Shown: positions 29,006-38,037 of the stretch, piece after piece | Numbering within the stretch: the stretch's first letter is position 1 | How the letters are laid out: each line of letters starts with the position of its first letter | Source: Bacteroidota bacterium | GTDB taxonomy: Bacteria > Bacteroidota > Bacteroidia > Chitinophagales > Chitinophagaceae | Direction of reading: 5' to 3' | NCBI GenBank assembly: GCA_029558715.1 | Contig: JAKQEA010000194.1 | Coordinates: forward strand, 1 to 64,000 | Length of the DNA: 64,000 bases | Notes under the pieces: model-generated | Told to the model about the DNA's origin: nothing | The model's input: only the letters and a program-made list of their open reading frames with translations | Databases searched by the model: none | Translations under genes and position numbers: made by a program

Positions 29006-29860
29006 ATGAAAACAATACTTATACCTTTCGATTTTTCAGAAAATGCCAGAAAAGCACTGGAATATGCCATGCAACTTGCTAAAGTTGTTGAATCAAATTT
29101 ATACCTATACCATGTACTGCATGAGTCTCCATACAAACTGGCAACTGCCACCAATGAACAGGAAATGGAAAAGCTCATAAAGAAAGATGAAGACGAAAAA
29201 ACAAGGGCATTAAAAGAGGAAATATACAAAGCACTTTTAAACCTTAAAATCTCATTCCCTTCCGAAAAGATAAAAGCCAAAGCGGAATATAATCCGTTGA
29301 TAGTCGAAAAAATAATTTCAGTGGCCAAAGAACTCGATGCAGACCTTATCGTTATGGGAACTCATGGTGCTTCAGGAATCAAAAAATTCTTTTTTGGTTC
29401 TAATACATCAAATATGATCGCCAGATCCGATATCCCCGTTTTAGCAATACCCCAGCATTTCGGGTATAATACTGTAAGAACTATTCTTTACGCTTCCGAC
29501 CTGGAAAACCCGGAAGCAGAATTAAACAGGCTTATTCCATTTGCCAGGAGTGTACATGCCGGAATAGATTTATTGCATTTTGATTATGGTCCTGATGAAA
29601 TTAAAAAAACTGATGAAGAAGTGGCGCAAATAATTAAAAAGACAGGTTACCTTGATATCAGGCTGGTAAAACAAACCGCAGATGTGGAAGTGCCATTACT
29701 GAAGCAGATACGGCATTTCATGGAGAGTAATAATCCGCAGTGGCTTGTAATGTTCACACGAGAAAGAAGTATGTGGGACAAACTATTTATTGGCAGCAAA
29801 ACAGAGGATATGGCCAATACTTTGAAGCTGCCGCTATTAAGTTTTAAAAAACCTGATTAG
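29006..29860 (+). CDS. Universal stress protein, two UspA domains (tandem paralogue)
   Basis: 284 aa, same architecture as its neighbour. First domain: MKTILIPFDFSENARKALEYA, then GTHGASGIKKFFFGSNTS with the complete G-x2-G-x9-G-S ATP site. Second domain is degenerate (MFTRERSMWDKLFIGSKTED). The two proteins share their layout but are clearly diverged, so the duplication is not recent. It is convergent with the cupin gene, 16 nt apart. Confidence 0.92.
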   Translation: MKTILIPFDFSENARKALEYAMQLAKVVESNLYLYHVLHESPYKLATATNEQEMEKLIKKDEDEKTRALKEEIYKALLNLKISFPSEKIKAKAEYNPLIVEKIISVAKELDADLIVMGTHGASGIKKFFFGSNTSNMIARSDIPVLAIPQHFGYNTVRTILYASDLENPEAELNRLIPFARSVHAGIDLLHFDYGPDEIKKTDEEVAQIIKKTGYLDIRLVKQTADVEVPLLKQIRHFMESNNPQWLVMFTRERSMWDKLFIGSKTEDMANTLKLPLLSFKKPD

Positions 29861-29876
29861 GCAACTGATCAGTTTG

Positions 29877-30380
29877 CTATTGCCGGCAAAGTCTTTCAAT
29901 AAGCAGCTTGTGTTGCGGATACTGCTTTACTAAACCGGCAGATTGAGCCAATTCAAAATCTTCAAAGTCAAAACCCGGGGCAACAGTACATCCTACAAAT
30001 GAAAAAAAAGTTTGAGGCGCAGGTTCACTTGCAAACCAATAACCTGCCGGAACAACATACTGGAATATCTCTCCTTTTTCAATTTTGTTTCCAAGTTTTA
30101 CCGTCACCAGTTCCCCGGCAGGATCGATAACATGGATCAATAATGTTTCGCCGGCATAAAAATGCCAACACTCATCGCTCATAATACGGTGAAAAGCAGA
30201 AAAATTTCCTTTCTCCAGTAGAAAATAAATAGCAGTAGAAAAAGGTCGATTGCCCGTAAACCCTGCGCCAAGACATTCGAGTGAAATATTGCCTTCAGAC
30301 TGATAAGTCCTTGCATAATACCCGCCTTCCGGATGAGGTGCCATCTTAAATTTTTCGATAAGACCTTCGACAGTTGGCAT
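29877..30380 (-). CDS. Cupin-fold protein, DUF985 family
   Basis: 167 aa single-domain cupin. It has the family signature FKMAPHPEGGYYARTYQSE near the N-terminus, STAIYFLLEKGNFSAFHRI, the metal-site-like DECWHFYAGETLLIHV, and GEIFQYVVPAGYWFASEP. The family is well conserved but its substrate is not firmly known. It is 13 nt downstream of the CocE-type hydrolase on the same strand, so the two are probably co-transcribed. Confidence 0.88.
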   Translation of the reverse strand: MPTVEGLIEKFKMAPHPEGGYYARTYQSEGNISLECLGAGFTGNRPFSTAIYFLLEKGNFSAFHRIMSDECWHFYAGETLLIHVIDPAGELVTVKLGNKIEKGEIFQYVVPAGYWFASEPAPQTFFSFVGCTVAPGFDFEDFELAQSAGLVKQYPQHKLLIERLCRQ

Positions 30381-30393
30381 AACCCAAATTTGT

Positions 30394-32286
30394 TTAAAAG
30401 CCCTTTTTCACCTGTTGTTCACCTCCCACTCCTATTACCGAACTGCCATATACCTTTATGGTTGATTTTATAAAATCTTTCTCCTCGGCTTTAAAAATAT
30501 TCTCGACGTACTGCTGTGGGTTACGATCAATATACGGGAACCAGGTACTATGTATCTGGATCATTATTTTATGCCCTTTTTTAAAAGTATGAAGCACATC
30601 CTGCAAGGGAACATTCACATCAGTTACCTGGCCGGGGATAAAAGGCTCCGGCTTTTCAAAGCTATTTCGGAATCTTCCCCTGAACGTTTCACTGCGAACT
30701 AATTGCTGATAACCTCCCATTACTATATTCTTGGGATTATGATCATAGTTTGGGTGATCAGCCGGATAAACGTCGATCAGTTTCACAATAAAATCTGCAT
30801 CAGTACCTGACATGGCGACTTTTAACCTGGCGAGAATTTCTCCGGCCACTGTCACTTCATCGTCCAGTACTTCAGTTTCAAAAGTCAATACATCCGGCCT
30901 CTTTGAAGCATCCCGTTGGTCATCGCTCATAAAATTCCTTGGTGTAAATGTTAATCCTTCTGTCTGTGAAGTATAAGGAACAGGTTTCGCCGGGTCGCTT
31001 ATGTATTCAAAGCTCATTTTTTCATCCAAAGGTTTATTTACAGATAGTTTTCCATTCTCGCCAAAGTATAATTTTAACGGTGGAATATCCTTAGGCGGCC
31101 ACACATCAAATTTTTCCCATTGTTTCTTCCCGGTATTGAACATATATGCTTCAGGTAAGTTCAAATCCCCTTCATTTTTTAAGTGATATGCAAAGAAGGT
31201 CCTCTCTATCTCCTTTTGAAAAAAAGTTGAGATGCTGTCCCCAAAATAAATATGGTTATGTGTACTTTTTCCTTTTTCATTAGCCCAGTCCCCATGTCCC
31301 CAGGGGCCCATCACAATACTATTTCTGGCGCCGGGAGTAGTCTTTTCAATCGTTTTATAAATATTTAACGGACCATAGAGATCTTCTGCATCAAACCACC
31401 CACCAACGGTAAGTACGGCTGGCTTTATATTATTCAGATGTGGTAATAAATTTCTTTTTTGCCAGAAAGTATCATAATTAGGATGGTTGATGATCTGTTG
31501 CCAGAAGAAATTATCATGATGATACTTCTCCGTAATATTTTTAAGTGGCCCCTGTTTTAAATGAAAATCATACCCATCTTTTGGCGACTGTCCATAAAAC
31601 CGCATAATCTCCGGTATAAACCAATCGTTCCTGGTTGTATCCTTTTTCTGGTAGCCAAATACGGCAAAGGCCGCCGTATAGCTTTGCAGGTATGCTCCCA
31701 TATGATGAAAATCATCAAAGAAGAAGTCAGAGACCGGCGCCTGGGGTGAACAAGCTTTTAGCGCCGGGTGTGCATCAGGCAACGATGCTGCCGAATAAAA
31801 TCCAGGGTAAGAAATGCCATATATTCCAACTTTTCCATTATTACCTTTCAGGTTCTTTACCATCCAATCTATTGTATCCCAGGTATCTGAGCTCTCATCA
31901 ATATCTTTCTTGTTCTTAGTATCATTGCCGGGAATATTGGGTGTCATATTATTAAACAACCCATCACTCATATACCTGCCTCTCACATCCTGAAAAACGA
32001 GTATGTACCCATCCTGTACAAGGTATTTGGAAGGATGCCCATGTGTTTTATAATCACCATATCCTGAAGCATTATAACAGGTTCTGTTCATTAGTATCGG
32101 GTATGTTTTTGACTTATCCTTCGGCATATACACAACAGTGAAGAGTTTTGCCCCATCCCGCATAGGAATACGGTATTCAAACTTTTCATAATGCTCCCGC
32201 ATATATAAAGAATCTTCGTTAATCTTCTGAGCACTGGTAAACCCCGGAACAAGGCTAAACAGTATAATACTTATTATAAGACGCAT
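30394..32286 (-). CDS. CocE/NonD family serine hydrolase (X-Pro dipeptidyl-peptidase S15-like)
   Basis: 630 aa exported alpha/beta hydrolase. Signal peptide MRLIISIILFSLVPGFTSA. The nucleophile elbow GISYPG (in KVGIYGISYPGFYSAAS, near residue 155) and the later GPWGHGDW (near residue 345) are family motifs; the oxyanion region lies in FQDVRGRYMSDG. The C-terminal ~200 residues form the jelly-roll domain. Members cleave esters such as cocaine, glutaryl-7-ACA or X-Pro peptides; the substrate here is unknown, and a secreted peptidase or acylase is most likely. Confidence 0.92.
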   Translation of the reverse strand: MRLIISIILFSLVPGFTSAQKINEDSLYMREHYEKFEYRIPMRDGAKLFTVVYMPKDKSKTYPILMNRTCYNASGYGDYKTHGHPSKYLVQDGYILVFQDVRGRYMSDGLFNNMTPNIPGNDTKNKKDIDESSDTWDTIDWMVKNLKGNNGKVGIYGISYPGFYSAASLPDAHPALKACSPQAPVSDFFFDDFHHMGAYLQSYTAAFAVFGYQKKDTTRNDWFIPEIMRFYGQSPKDGYDFHLKQGPLKNITEKYHHDNFFWQQIINHPNYDTFWQKRNLLPHLNNIKPAVLTVGGWFDAEDLYGPLNIYKTIEKTTPGARNSIVMGPWGHGDWANEKGKSTHNHIYFGDSISTFFQKEIERTFFAYHLKNEGDLNLPEAYMFNTGKKQWEKFDVWPPKDIPPLKLYFGENGKLSVNKPLDEKMSFEYISDPAKPVPYTSQTEGLTFTPRNFMSDDQRDASKRPDVLTFETEVLDDEVTVAGEILARLKVAMSGTDADFIVKLIDVYPADHPNYDHNPKNIVMGGYQQLVRSETFRGRFRNSFEKPEPFIPGQVTDVNVPLQDVLHTFKKGHKIMIQIHSTWFPYIDRNPQQYVENIFKAEEKDFIKSTIKVYGSSVIGVGGEQQVKKGF

Positions 32287-32360
32287 ACTTATTTATTTAA
32301 TATGGCTAATGATACAATCATCTAAACTAAGGAAAATAAAAAGAGAAATTCTGCCATTAA

Positions 32361-32389
32361 TAAAAAAACCCGGAATAAATCCGGGGTTT
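32361..32389 (-). terminator. Terminator after the secreted protein gene at 32410
   Basis: AAACCCGG and CCGGGGTTT pair with one bulged G around a 7-nt loop, followed on the minus strand by seven T, about 20 nt after the stop. Confidence 0.68.
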
Positions 32390-32409
32390 AACACTAGTCT
32401 TTACAAATC

Positions 32410-33240
32410 TCATTTATACCCTGTCCATTCACGGTTGGTCATATCAAACAACCAGAACGTTCCATTAGTATACGAGAAATTAAAAGTAGCCTCAGCAATT
32501 GCATCAGCCGGTAATTTTAGGGTACGGGTCAAAAATCCATCTTTGATATTGTATAATTCAATTTGCATATCCATAAAATTCAAAAAACCTAATTCGGCAC
32601 CAGGCATCCCGGTATATACTATGGTGGTCCTGTTATGATTTTCCGGTTCTTCTGTTTCATCCTCATCTTCGCTAACTCCGTCTGCTTTTGTTCTGCCCCA
32701 ATGTATCATTACATTATTGCTTTCAATGGCGCTGTCACGCCTATAAGCATATACCATGCTTCCATATAAAAACAACACTTGTTTTTTTGCAGCATTATAA
32801 GCTCCCACACACTGCTCAGATGGCTGATTTAAGCCCTCAAATAAGGTTTTTACTTCTTCTACCATCCCATTTTTACCTAATTTGTAAGTAAACCATCCAA
32901 AAGATCCATAGGCATTGCCTTCAATAGTCTTTGTCAACGGGTTGTACCACAACCCTCTTACATCTTCCCCGGTACTGTGTTCATCATTTGAAATTCTTTT
33001 ACCACTTGCATCAAACACTGACAATGGATAGCCGACATTTCCAGCCATTGCAGCATAATATTTCTTTTGAACAGGATGCCAAACTACTGAACCACCTCTT
33101 GTACCCGGCATATCATCATCAACCGTTCTGGCCATTTTCAGAGTGATTGTTTTCTTAAGTTCCCGGGGTTTACCGGCATTTTGGGCTACAGTTTGAAGTG
33201 ATAGTATTGTCGTCACAGCAGCAAGGAAAAGTAGTTTCAT
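32410..33240 (-). CDS. Secreted protein of unknown function
   Basis: 276 aa, not recognised. Signal peptide at residues 1-19 (MKLLFLAAVTTILSLQTVAQ). The mature part is beta-rich with repeating short blocks such as GGSVVWHPVQKKYYAA, GLWYNPLTKTIEGNAYG and ENCVGAYN-like turns, consistent with a small beta-propeller-like fold. An acidic linker (SEDEDETEEPE) lies near residue 195. No catalytic site is seen. Confidence 0.7.
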   Translation of the reverse strand: MKLLFLAAVTTILSLQTVAQNAGKPRELKKTITLKMARTVDDDMPGTRGGSVVWHPVQKKYYAAMAGNVGYPLSVFDASGKRISNDEHSTGEDVRGLWYNPLTKTIEGNAYGSFGWFTYKLGKNGMVEEVKTLFEGLNQPSEQCVGAYNAAKKQVLFLYGSMVYAYRRDSAIESNNVMIHWGRTKADGVSEDEDETEEPENHNRTTIVYTGMPGAELGFLNFMDMQIELYNIKDGFLTRTLKLPADAIAEATFNFSYTNGTFWLFDMTNREWTGYK

Positions 33241-33288
33241 TTGTTAGAATTTTATGTAAAGAAAGGAAGTTTAAGTATCAGAACAATC

Positions 33289-33300
33289 CCCTCCGGAGGG
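33289..33300. repeat. 12-nt GC-rich palindrome between divergent genes
   Basis: CCCTCCGGAGGG, perfect, followed by TATTTT, between the divergent genes at 33240 and 33365. Possible shared operator; no factor can be named. Confidence 0.35.
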
Positions 33301-33364
33301 TATTTTACCCATAATCCGGTCTTTCAAAATAGCCTATTTTCGTTACTCAACCATTTTATTTAAA

Positions 33365-33892
33365 ATGCCGAGAAGTAATTTTTTGATCCTGCTCCTGTTG
33401 TTACCAGTCGCAACAATCGCCCAAAACTGGAAAACCTTTTCTGATACAGGCATTGCCTTTACAGCGAAATACCCGGCCAACTGGGTCAGTAAGATAAAGG
33501 AGGAAAAAAGGGTCTTTTTCACCTCTCCTCCCGATAGTGATAACGACAATTTCCGGGAAAATATCAACGTCAGCATAAAAGCAAACCCGGCATATGGCAC
33601 CGAAATAAAAATTAAAGACGCAGTTCCTTCTGTAACCGAATCCCTGGAAAAGAGTATCACTGATTTCAAGCTTGAGTCCGAAACCTATTTCAAATGGAAT
33701 AATTCAGAAGCAGCAGAATTGGTATATACTGGTGTATATGACATAAATGGCCTCACCAATAGTATCCGTATCACACAATGGTTTTGTTTCTGGAAAGGTA
33801 AGTTATATACCGCCACCTTCACCGCACTCAAAGATGCTTCTACACATAATGAAAATGCAAAAAAAATACTGAACAGTATAGTATTTAAATAA
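33365..33892 (+). CDS. Secreted PsbP-like protein of unknown function
   Basis: 175 aa. Signal peptide LILLLLLPVATIAQ. The mature sequence (WKTFSDTGIAFTAKYPANWVSK, FTSPPDSDNDNFRENINVS, then RITQWFCFWKGKLYTATFTA and the end NAKKILNSIVFK) has the pattern of the PsbP/Mog1p-type alpha-beta fold often seen in small bacterial secreted proteins. The match is by pattern only; no role can be given. Confidence 0.7.
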   Translation: MPRSNFLILLLLLPVATIAQNWKTFSDTGIAFTAKYPANWVSKIKEEKRVFFTSPPDSDNDNFRENINVSIKANPAYGTEIKIKDAVPSVTESLEKSITDFKLESETYFKWNNSEAAELVYTGVYDINGLTNSIRITQWFCFWKGKLYTATFTALKDASTHNENAKKILNSIVFK

Positions 33893-33939
33893 ATGTATAT
33901 AAGATTTCAGCGACTCTTTTTATAATTGCAAATAGGTTT

Positions 33940-33947
33940 TATTTTTG
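33940..33947 (+). promoter_or_regulatory. -7 promoter box TATTTTTG of the META lipoprotein gene
   Basis: TAnnTTTG match, 18 nt before the ATG at 33966. No TTG at the right distance upstream. Confidence 0.4.
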
Positions 33948-33965
33948 CCCCAAAAAGAATAAGTG

Positions 33966-34445
33966 ATGAAATCCCTGTTTAACCTGTTTATTCTTTCTGT
34001 TTTGTTTATTGTAGCTTGTAATAATGATGAATCTGAAAAGGAAGCTGCCCCTTCCGCAGCTCCTGCTATAGAAAAAAAGAATGTCGTTCAGGCTGCTGCT
34101 ACACCTTCTTTAAATGGACTTTGGGAACTGACTGATATTGCAGGTATTAAAACCGGTTTAGCAAAGCTATACCCCCGTCAAAAACCGAACCTGAACTTTG
34201 ATCTTCAATCCGGTGCTGTCAGAGGCAGTACCGCCTGTAACAGGTTCTTATGCCAGGTGAAAATAGAAGGTGAAAAAATGAATTTTGGCGATCCCGCAAT
34301 GACTAAAGTAGCCTGCCCCGGTGACGGCGAAAAAGTGTTCCTGGAAGCTTTAAAGAAGATAAATTCTTTTTCCATTATCGATAGTAACTTTCTCCAGCTT
34401 CGTGCAGACAGTCTCGAGATGATGCGATTTTCAAGAAAACTGTAA
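33966..34445 (+). CDS. META domain lipoprotein (HslJ-like)
   Basis: 159 aa from the ATG; a GTG one codon earlier (33963) is an alternative. Signal peptide FNLFILSVLFIVAC with the Cys lipobox, then a Lys/Ala/Pro-rich linker. The body is a META domain: LNGLWELTDIAG, then DLQSGAVRGSTACNRFLCQVKIEG with the conserved GSTACNR segment, and AMTKVACPGD. HslJ-type proteins affect envelope stress and antibiotic tolerance in enterobacteria; that role is not shown here. Confidence 0.85.
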   Translation: MKSLFNLFILSVLFIVACNNDESEKEAAPSAAPAIEKKNVVQAAATPSLNGLWELTDIAGIKTGLAKLYPRQKPNLNFDLQSGAVRGSTACNRFLCQVKIEGEKMNFGDPAMTKVACPGDGEKVFLEALKKINSFSIIDSNFLQLRADSLEMMRFSRKL

Positions 34446-34484
34446 CCAATTTCATAAACTATTACCTTTATAAAAAGATACTCT

Positions 34485-34634
34485 ATGTCCTTATTGAATC
34501 AGAACAACAAAAAAGGCAAAAAGAAAGAAGATAAAAAAAAGGGAGCCAACGCCTCAGGCTCAAAATTTATACAAAAACCCAAGTCTGGTTTTGTAAGTAA
34601 ACAACAAAATACAGGTTCCCAGCGGGGTAGCTAA
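34485..34634 (+). CDS. Tiny lysine-rich basic protein of unknown function
   Basis: 49 aa, too short for the usual gene cut-off. The sequence begins MSLLNQNNKKGKKKEDKKK and continues with SKFIQKPKSGFVSKQQ, ending GSQRGS: about one residue in four is lysine, there is no hydrophobic core, and it is probably disordered and nucleic-acid or ribosome binding. A near-consensus box TACCTTTA lies at 34463-34470. It begins 39 nt after the META gene and ends 17 nt before the SET-domain gene, so the latter two could be one transcript. Function unknown. Confidence 0.6.
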   Translation: MSLLNQNNKKGKKKEDKKKGANASGSKFIQKPKSGFVSKQQNTGSQRGS

Positions 34635-34651
34635 TCCAAGATTAATAAATA

Positions 34652-35068
34652 ATGACTAAGGAAGAGTTAATGAAAGAACTTTCCGGGGAGACTTATGCCA
34701 TGCTAAAGCCATCCCCGGTTCATGGAATTGGCGTTTTTGCCATGCAGCATATTCCGAAAGGATGCCGCACTATATTTTCGAATAATATAGGGCAATGGGT
34801 AAGGCTGCCAATAACTGAAGTAGAACAATTACCATCTCACTCCAGAAACCTGGTAGAAACATATTGTCTTTATGATGATGAACATTATTATGTTCCCGAT
34901 TATGGCTTCAAAGTGATGGATATGGTAAACTACCTTAATCATTCTTCAACCCCAAATATCATATCGGTCAATCATGGAGAATATTTTGAAGCTCTGACCG
35001 ATATTCCTGAAGGAGCTGAATTACTGATCAACTATGGGGAAATTGTGAATACAAACGAATATGATTGA
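34652..35068 (+). CDS. SET domain protein (putative protein-lysine methyltransferase)
   Basis: 138 aa, a nearly bare SET domain. Starts with SPVHGIGVFAMQHIPKGCR, which is the typical first SET strand; NHSSTPN at residues 96-102 is the NHSxxPN motif that binds S-adenosylmethionine, and Tyr128 in LLINYGE is the catalytic tyrosine position. No pre- or post-SET cysteines. Bacterial SET proteins methylate lysines on proteins, but the substrate is unknown. The lysine-rich 49-residue protein lies 17 nt upstream and is a possible but untested target. Confidence 0.88.
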   Translation: MTKEELMKELSGETYAMLKPSPVHGIGVFAMQHIPKGCRTIFSNNIGQWVRLPITEVEQLPSHSRNLVETYCLYDDEHYYVPDYGFKVMDMVNYLNHSSTPNIISVNHGEYFEALTDIPEGAELLINYGEIVNTNEYD

Positions 35069-35099
35069 TTTCGCTGCAGGTTCACTTTTAAAACTATTT

Positions 35100-36095
35100 T
35101 TAATTTTTTACATACAATTTGTACCGCAGGACCATGTCATTATTGTAGAGGAGGTACAACCATTTAACATCAGCTGAAGCTATTGGATATATGTATTTGT
35201 ATTTACCTGGTTTGACCGGAGCCTGTTCCATTGCAACTGGTTTAAGAAATACCCATGAGTCTGAATGCTGAAATATTGCAGAATCAACAGACATATCAGG
35301 AGATATCTGCTGGTCCCGTTCTGCATCATCTGTAGCCAGCTCCAGTTGAATCGTATCACCTACCCTTGCCTCAATAACCCCTGTAGCAGGACTGAAAGAA
35401 GTAATCCTGTATTTGATAAATGATTTTTGCTTAAACGGTGACCCCATAAATTCTTCGGGTACCTGTGCATCAGAAAGTAACGTCCACCTAAGATCATCCG
35501 GGTAGTGATCCCTGATAAATTTTTCAGGTGGGGTTAGAAAATACTGTGCATCATAATCCCGTACAAATTCATTACCTCCTCTTGCTATATAACCACTAGC
35601 CCAGGTAACATCCAGCAACCGCCAGTCTCCTTCCAGGTAAACGGCATTCCAGGTATGATTTACGCCAAATTTTGGCATCGGCTTATTGGTATTACTTCTT
35701 GCATATCCAATAATGATCGCACTTCGTATACCTGAAAAATCACATAAGGTGGTAAAAAGACGGGCATAGCCATCACAAACAGCTTCTTTCTTTTTCAAGA
35801 CTGATTCTGCCACTCTCTCATTAAGTGGTTTCAGAGGAGCATCATTATCATCATCTACGGTGGAAAATCGTTGCGAAGCAGATCCGATAATAATATTCTT
35901 ACTCCTTGATCGGACCCGGTAAGAAATATTATCTGTGATCCACCTGAATATCCTGGTCACTTTTTCCCGGTCAGTCACACAACCTGCTGTAATTTTTTTT
36001 GCCAATATTTCAGGGTCCTCATCGCCAGGTCCAGGCTGCTGGGCGATAATAACTGGAGTACAAAAGAGGAATAATATGAGTGGTAGTATTTTCAT
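35100..36095 (-). CDS. Secreted transglutaminase-like cysteine protease domain protein
   Basis: 331 aa. Signal peptide MKILPLILFLFCTPVIIAQ. The transglutaminase-like core has the catalytic Cys in KKEAVCDGYARLFTTLC (about residue 110), the His in GVNHTWNAVYLEGDWRLLDVTW (about residue 146), and the Asp in the same segment (LLDVTW), giving a Cys-His-Asp triad. The last ~130 residues are beta-rich. Such proteins are thought to be proteases or peptide cyclases on cell-wall peptides; the substrate is unknown. It lies 35 nt from the LytTR regulator gene, transcribed the same way. Confidence 0.9.
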   Translation of the reverse strand: MKILPLILFLFCTPVIIAQQPGPGDEDPEILAKKITAGCVTDREKVTRIFRWITDNISYRVRSRSKNIIIGSASQRFSTVDDDNDAPLKPLNERVAESVLKKKEAVCDGYARLFTTLCDFSGIRSAIIIGYARSNTNKPMPKFGVNHTWNAVYLEGDWRLLDVTWASGYIARGGNEFVRDYDAQYFLTPPEKFIRDHYPDDLRWTLLSDAQVPEEFMGSPFKQKSFIKYRITSFSPATGVIEARVGDTIQLELATDDAERDQQISPDMSVDSAIFQHSDSWVFLKPVAMEQAPVKPGKYKYIYPIASADVKWLYLLYNNDMVLRYKLYVKN

Positions 36096-36130
36096 CCCTC
36101 ATAAATTTAATAAATTCCAGGAACAAGGGT

Positions 36131-36847
36131 TTACCGTTTTAAAAAACGATTCCGGAGCAGTTTTTCCATCACTTCATCCTTCTGATTGCGGCTGATAGGT
36201 ATATGATGCTGACCAATCTTTATCTCGTTTCCCTCTATACTATCAACCTTTGACGCGGAAATAATGTATGATTTGTGTACTTTAATAAATTTATCACCAG
36301 GCAAATAATCTTCCACAGATTTAAAAGTAAGATAGGTCATGTATTTTTTCCCGGTTGTATGAATGGTAACATAATTCTGCAAAGCCTCTACAAATAAGAC
36401 CTCATCAAATAATATCCTGACCAGTTTATTATCTGCTTTTATAAAAAAATATTCTGATGCAGCCGCATCTGCCACATTCTTGTCCCGTACTTCATAGTAT
36501 TCTTTCGCTTTTAAAACTGCTTTCAGAAAGCGATCAAAAGAGACAGGCTTTACCAGGTAGTCTAACGCATTTACTTCAAACCCTTCCAGGGCATACTGCG
36601 GATAAGCCGTAGTGAATATCACGGGTGGCGGATGCTGCAGTGATCTGAAAAAATCAAGGCCTGTGATTTTGGGCATTTGAATATCAAGAAAGAGTAACTG
36701 TGTTTGTCCGTTGCTGATAAATTCAGTTGCTTGCAATGGATTATCAAACTCCGCTGCCAGGTCAAGAAAATCGACATCGGCAATGTATTCTTTAAGGCCC
36801 TTTCTGGCCAGTGGTTCGTCATCAATAACAATGCAATTAATTATCAT
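36131..36847 (-). CDS. LytTR family response regulator
   Basis: 238 aa, cytoplasmic. Receiver domain (1-120) with the acidic pair in VIDDEPLAR, the phosphoacceptor Asp in LLFLDIQMP (about residue 54) and the conserved Lys in LVKPVSFDRF. The C-terminal ~100 residues are a LytTR DNA-binding domain (KLVRILFDEVLFVEALQNYVTIH, then the SYIISASKVDSIEGNEI and HHIPISRNQK strands). Its gene overlaps the sensor gene by 4 nt, so they are a cotranscribed two-component pair. Target genes are not identifiable. Confidence 0.96.
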   Translation of the reverse strand: MIINCIVIDDEPLARKGLKEYIADVDFLDLAAEFDNPLQATEFISNGQTQLLFLDIQMPKITGLDFFRSLQHPPPVIFTTAYPQYALEGFEVNALDYLVKPVSFDRFLKAVLKAKEYYEVRDKNVADAAASEYFFIKADNKLVRILFDEVLFVEALQNYVTIHTTGKKYMTYLTFKSVEDYLPGDKFIKVHKSYIISASKVDSIEGNEIKIGQHHIPISRNQKDEVMEKLLRNRFLKR

Positions 36848-37869
36848 GATAATCGGATATTTAAGTGTACTGTAAAAAGATCATCCTGGTTGCTGATCAC
36901 CAGGTCATGCTTACCGGGATATAGCAATTCAAGTCTCCGTCTGACGTTGCTGAGCCCAATACCTCCCGGCCGGTCAATTGATGGTTGCTTTTCCTTTGAA
37001 TTTTCAACTGAAAATATCAATGTACTGTTTTCGTATTGCATATCCACTCTCACAAAATTAGTTTTATCACTATGATGAGAAATATGCTTGAATGCATTCT
37101 CAACAAAAGATACTAATAGTAATGGCTCAATATTAAATCCTCTGACTGAAGGAGCGCAACTGAAGCTAACAGCATACTTCTCATCCTTTCGTAACTGCTG
37201 CAAGTCCATATAATCTTTAAGGTATTGAATTTCTTTCTCAACAGGTATTTTATCCCCGTTAGCCTCGTACAACTGGTAACGCAGCATTTCAGAAAACTTA
37301 TGCAGTGTTTCCCTGGCGGCTGTATTACTCTTATCAATCAGGAAATAAACGGAGTTCAACGAGTTGAATAAAAAATGAGGATTGATCTGGGATTTTAAAA
37401 AGCTTAGTTCGGCTTCTGCCTTTTCCCTTGCTGTTTCTGCCATCCGCTGCTGCAATTTCCCATAATCAAACATTAACTTGATAGCGGCTCCGGCTATAAC
37501 TAAAAATAAATGAGGAATAACATTATCATACACCCTTGCTTTAATATCCTGGCTCCAGTTATACAATGGCGAACTATTAAGCACCCTTCCAATAATATTC
37601 ATTTTTATAATGCTGCTTACTATCACCAGTGTAAGCAGGCAGATTGCAAAAAGAAAATACCTTTTCCTGTAAAGTAGCCTGGGTATTAACAGGTAATTGG
37701 TAACAGAGATCATGATGATAAGATCAACTACCTTAATCAGTGTTACAATAAAAGCTTTCTGCTCGCTGGAATAATCATCTACCCTGAAAAAAAACCAGAT
37801 TCCAAACACCAGTAACCAGAAAATCACATGATGCAGTTTGTACTTTATAAAGAAAGGGGCGTTGTGCAT
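36844..37869 (-). CDS. LytS/YpdA-type sensor histidine kinase
   Basis: 341 aa. Four membrane helices in residues ~1-125 (HHVIFWLLVFGIWFFF, then VVDLIIMISVTNYLLI, FLFAICLLTLVIVSSI and another around 115), a coiled-coil linker (QRMAETAREKAEAEL), the phosphoacceptor His in SQINPHFLFNSLNSVYFL (about residue 170), and an HATPase_c domain with VENAFKHISH and GGIGLSNVRRRL. It is the sensor of the next gene; the stimulus is unknown. The pair is transcribed together with a 4-nt overlap (ATGA). Confidence 0.96.
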   Translation of the reverse strand: MHNAPFFIKYKLHHVIFWLLVFGIWFFFRVDDYSSEQKAFIVTLIKVVDLIIMISVTNYLLIPRLLYRKRYFLFAICLLTLVIVSSIIKMNIIGRVLNSSPLYNWSQDIKARVYDNVIPHLFLVIAGAAIKLMFDYGKLQQRMAETAREKAEAELSFLKSQINPHFLFNSLNSVYFLIDKSNTAARETLHKFSEMLRYQLYEANGDKIPVEKEIQYLKDYMDLQQLRKDEKYAVSFSCAPSVRGFNIEPLLLVSFVENAFKHISHHSDKTNFVRVDMQYENSTLIFSVENSKEKQPSIDRPGGIGLSNVRRRLELLYPGKHDLVISNQDDLFTVHLNIRLS

Positions 37870-38037
37870 AGTTCAAAATAAAAGTACAAATTCCAGCCGG
37901 TAGTGGAGATTACATTAAAGGATGAATTTACTTGACCAATTACATCGCTGCATTTCATCAGGTTTTTTCTTCCGCTGGTGTAGTTATCTCCCGGAAAAGG
38001 AGAAACCGGACGAAATTGAGCTGACAAAACAAATTAT

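Noticed and set aside
29863-29874. Perfect palindrome AACTGATCAGTT between convergent genes
   Set aside because: Short, without T-run, and in a 16-nt gap between two stop codons; it may occur by chance.
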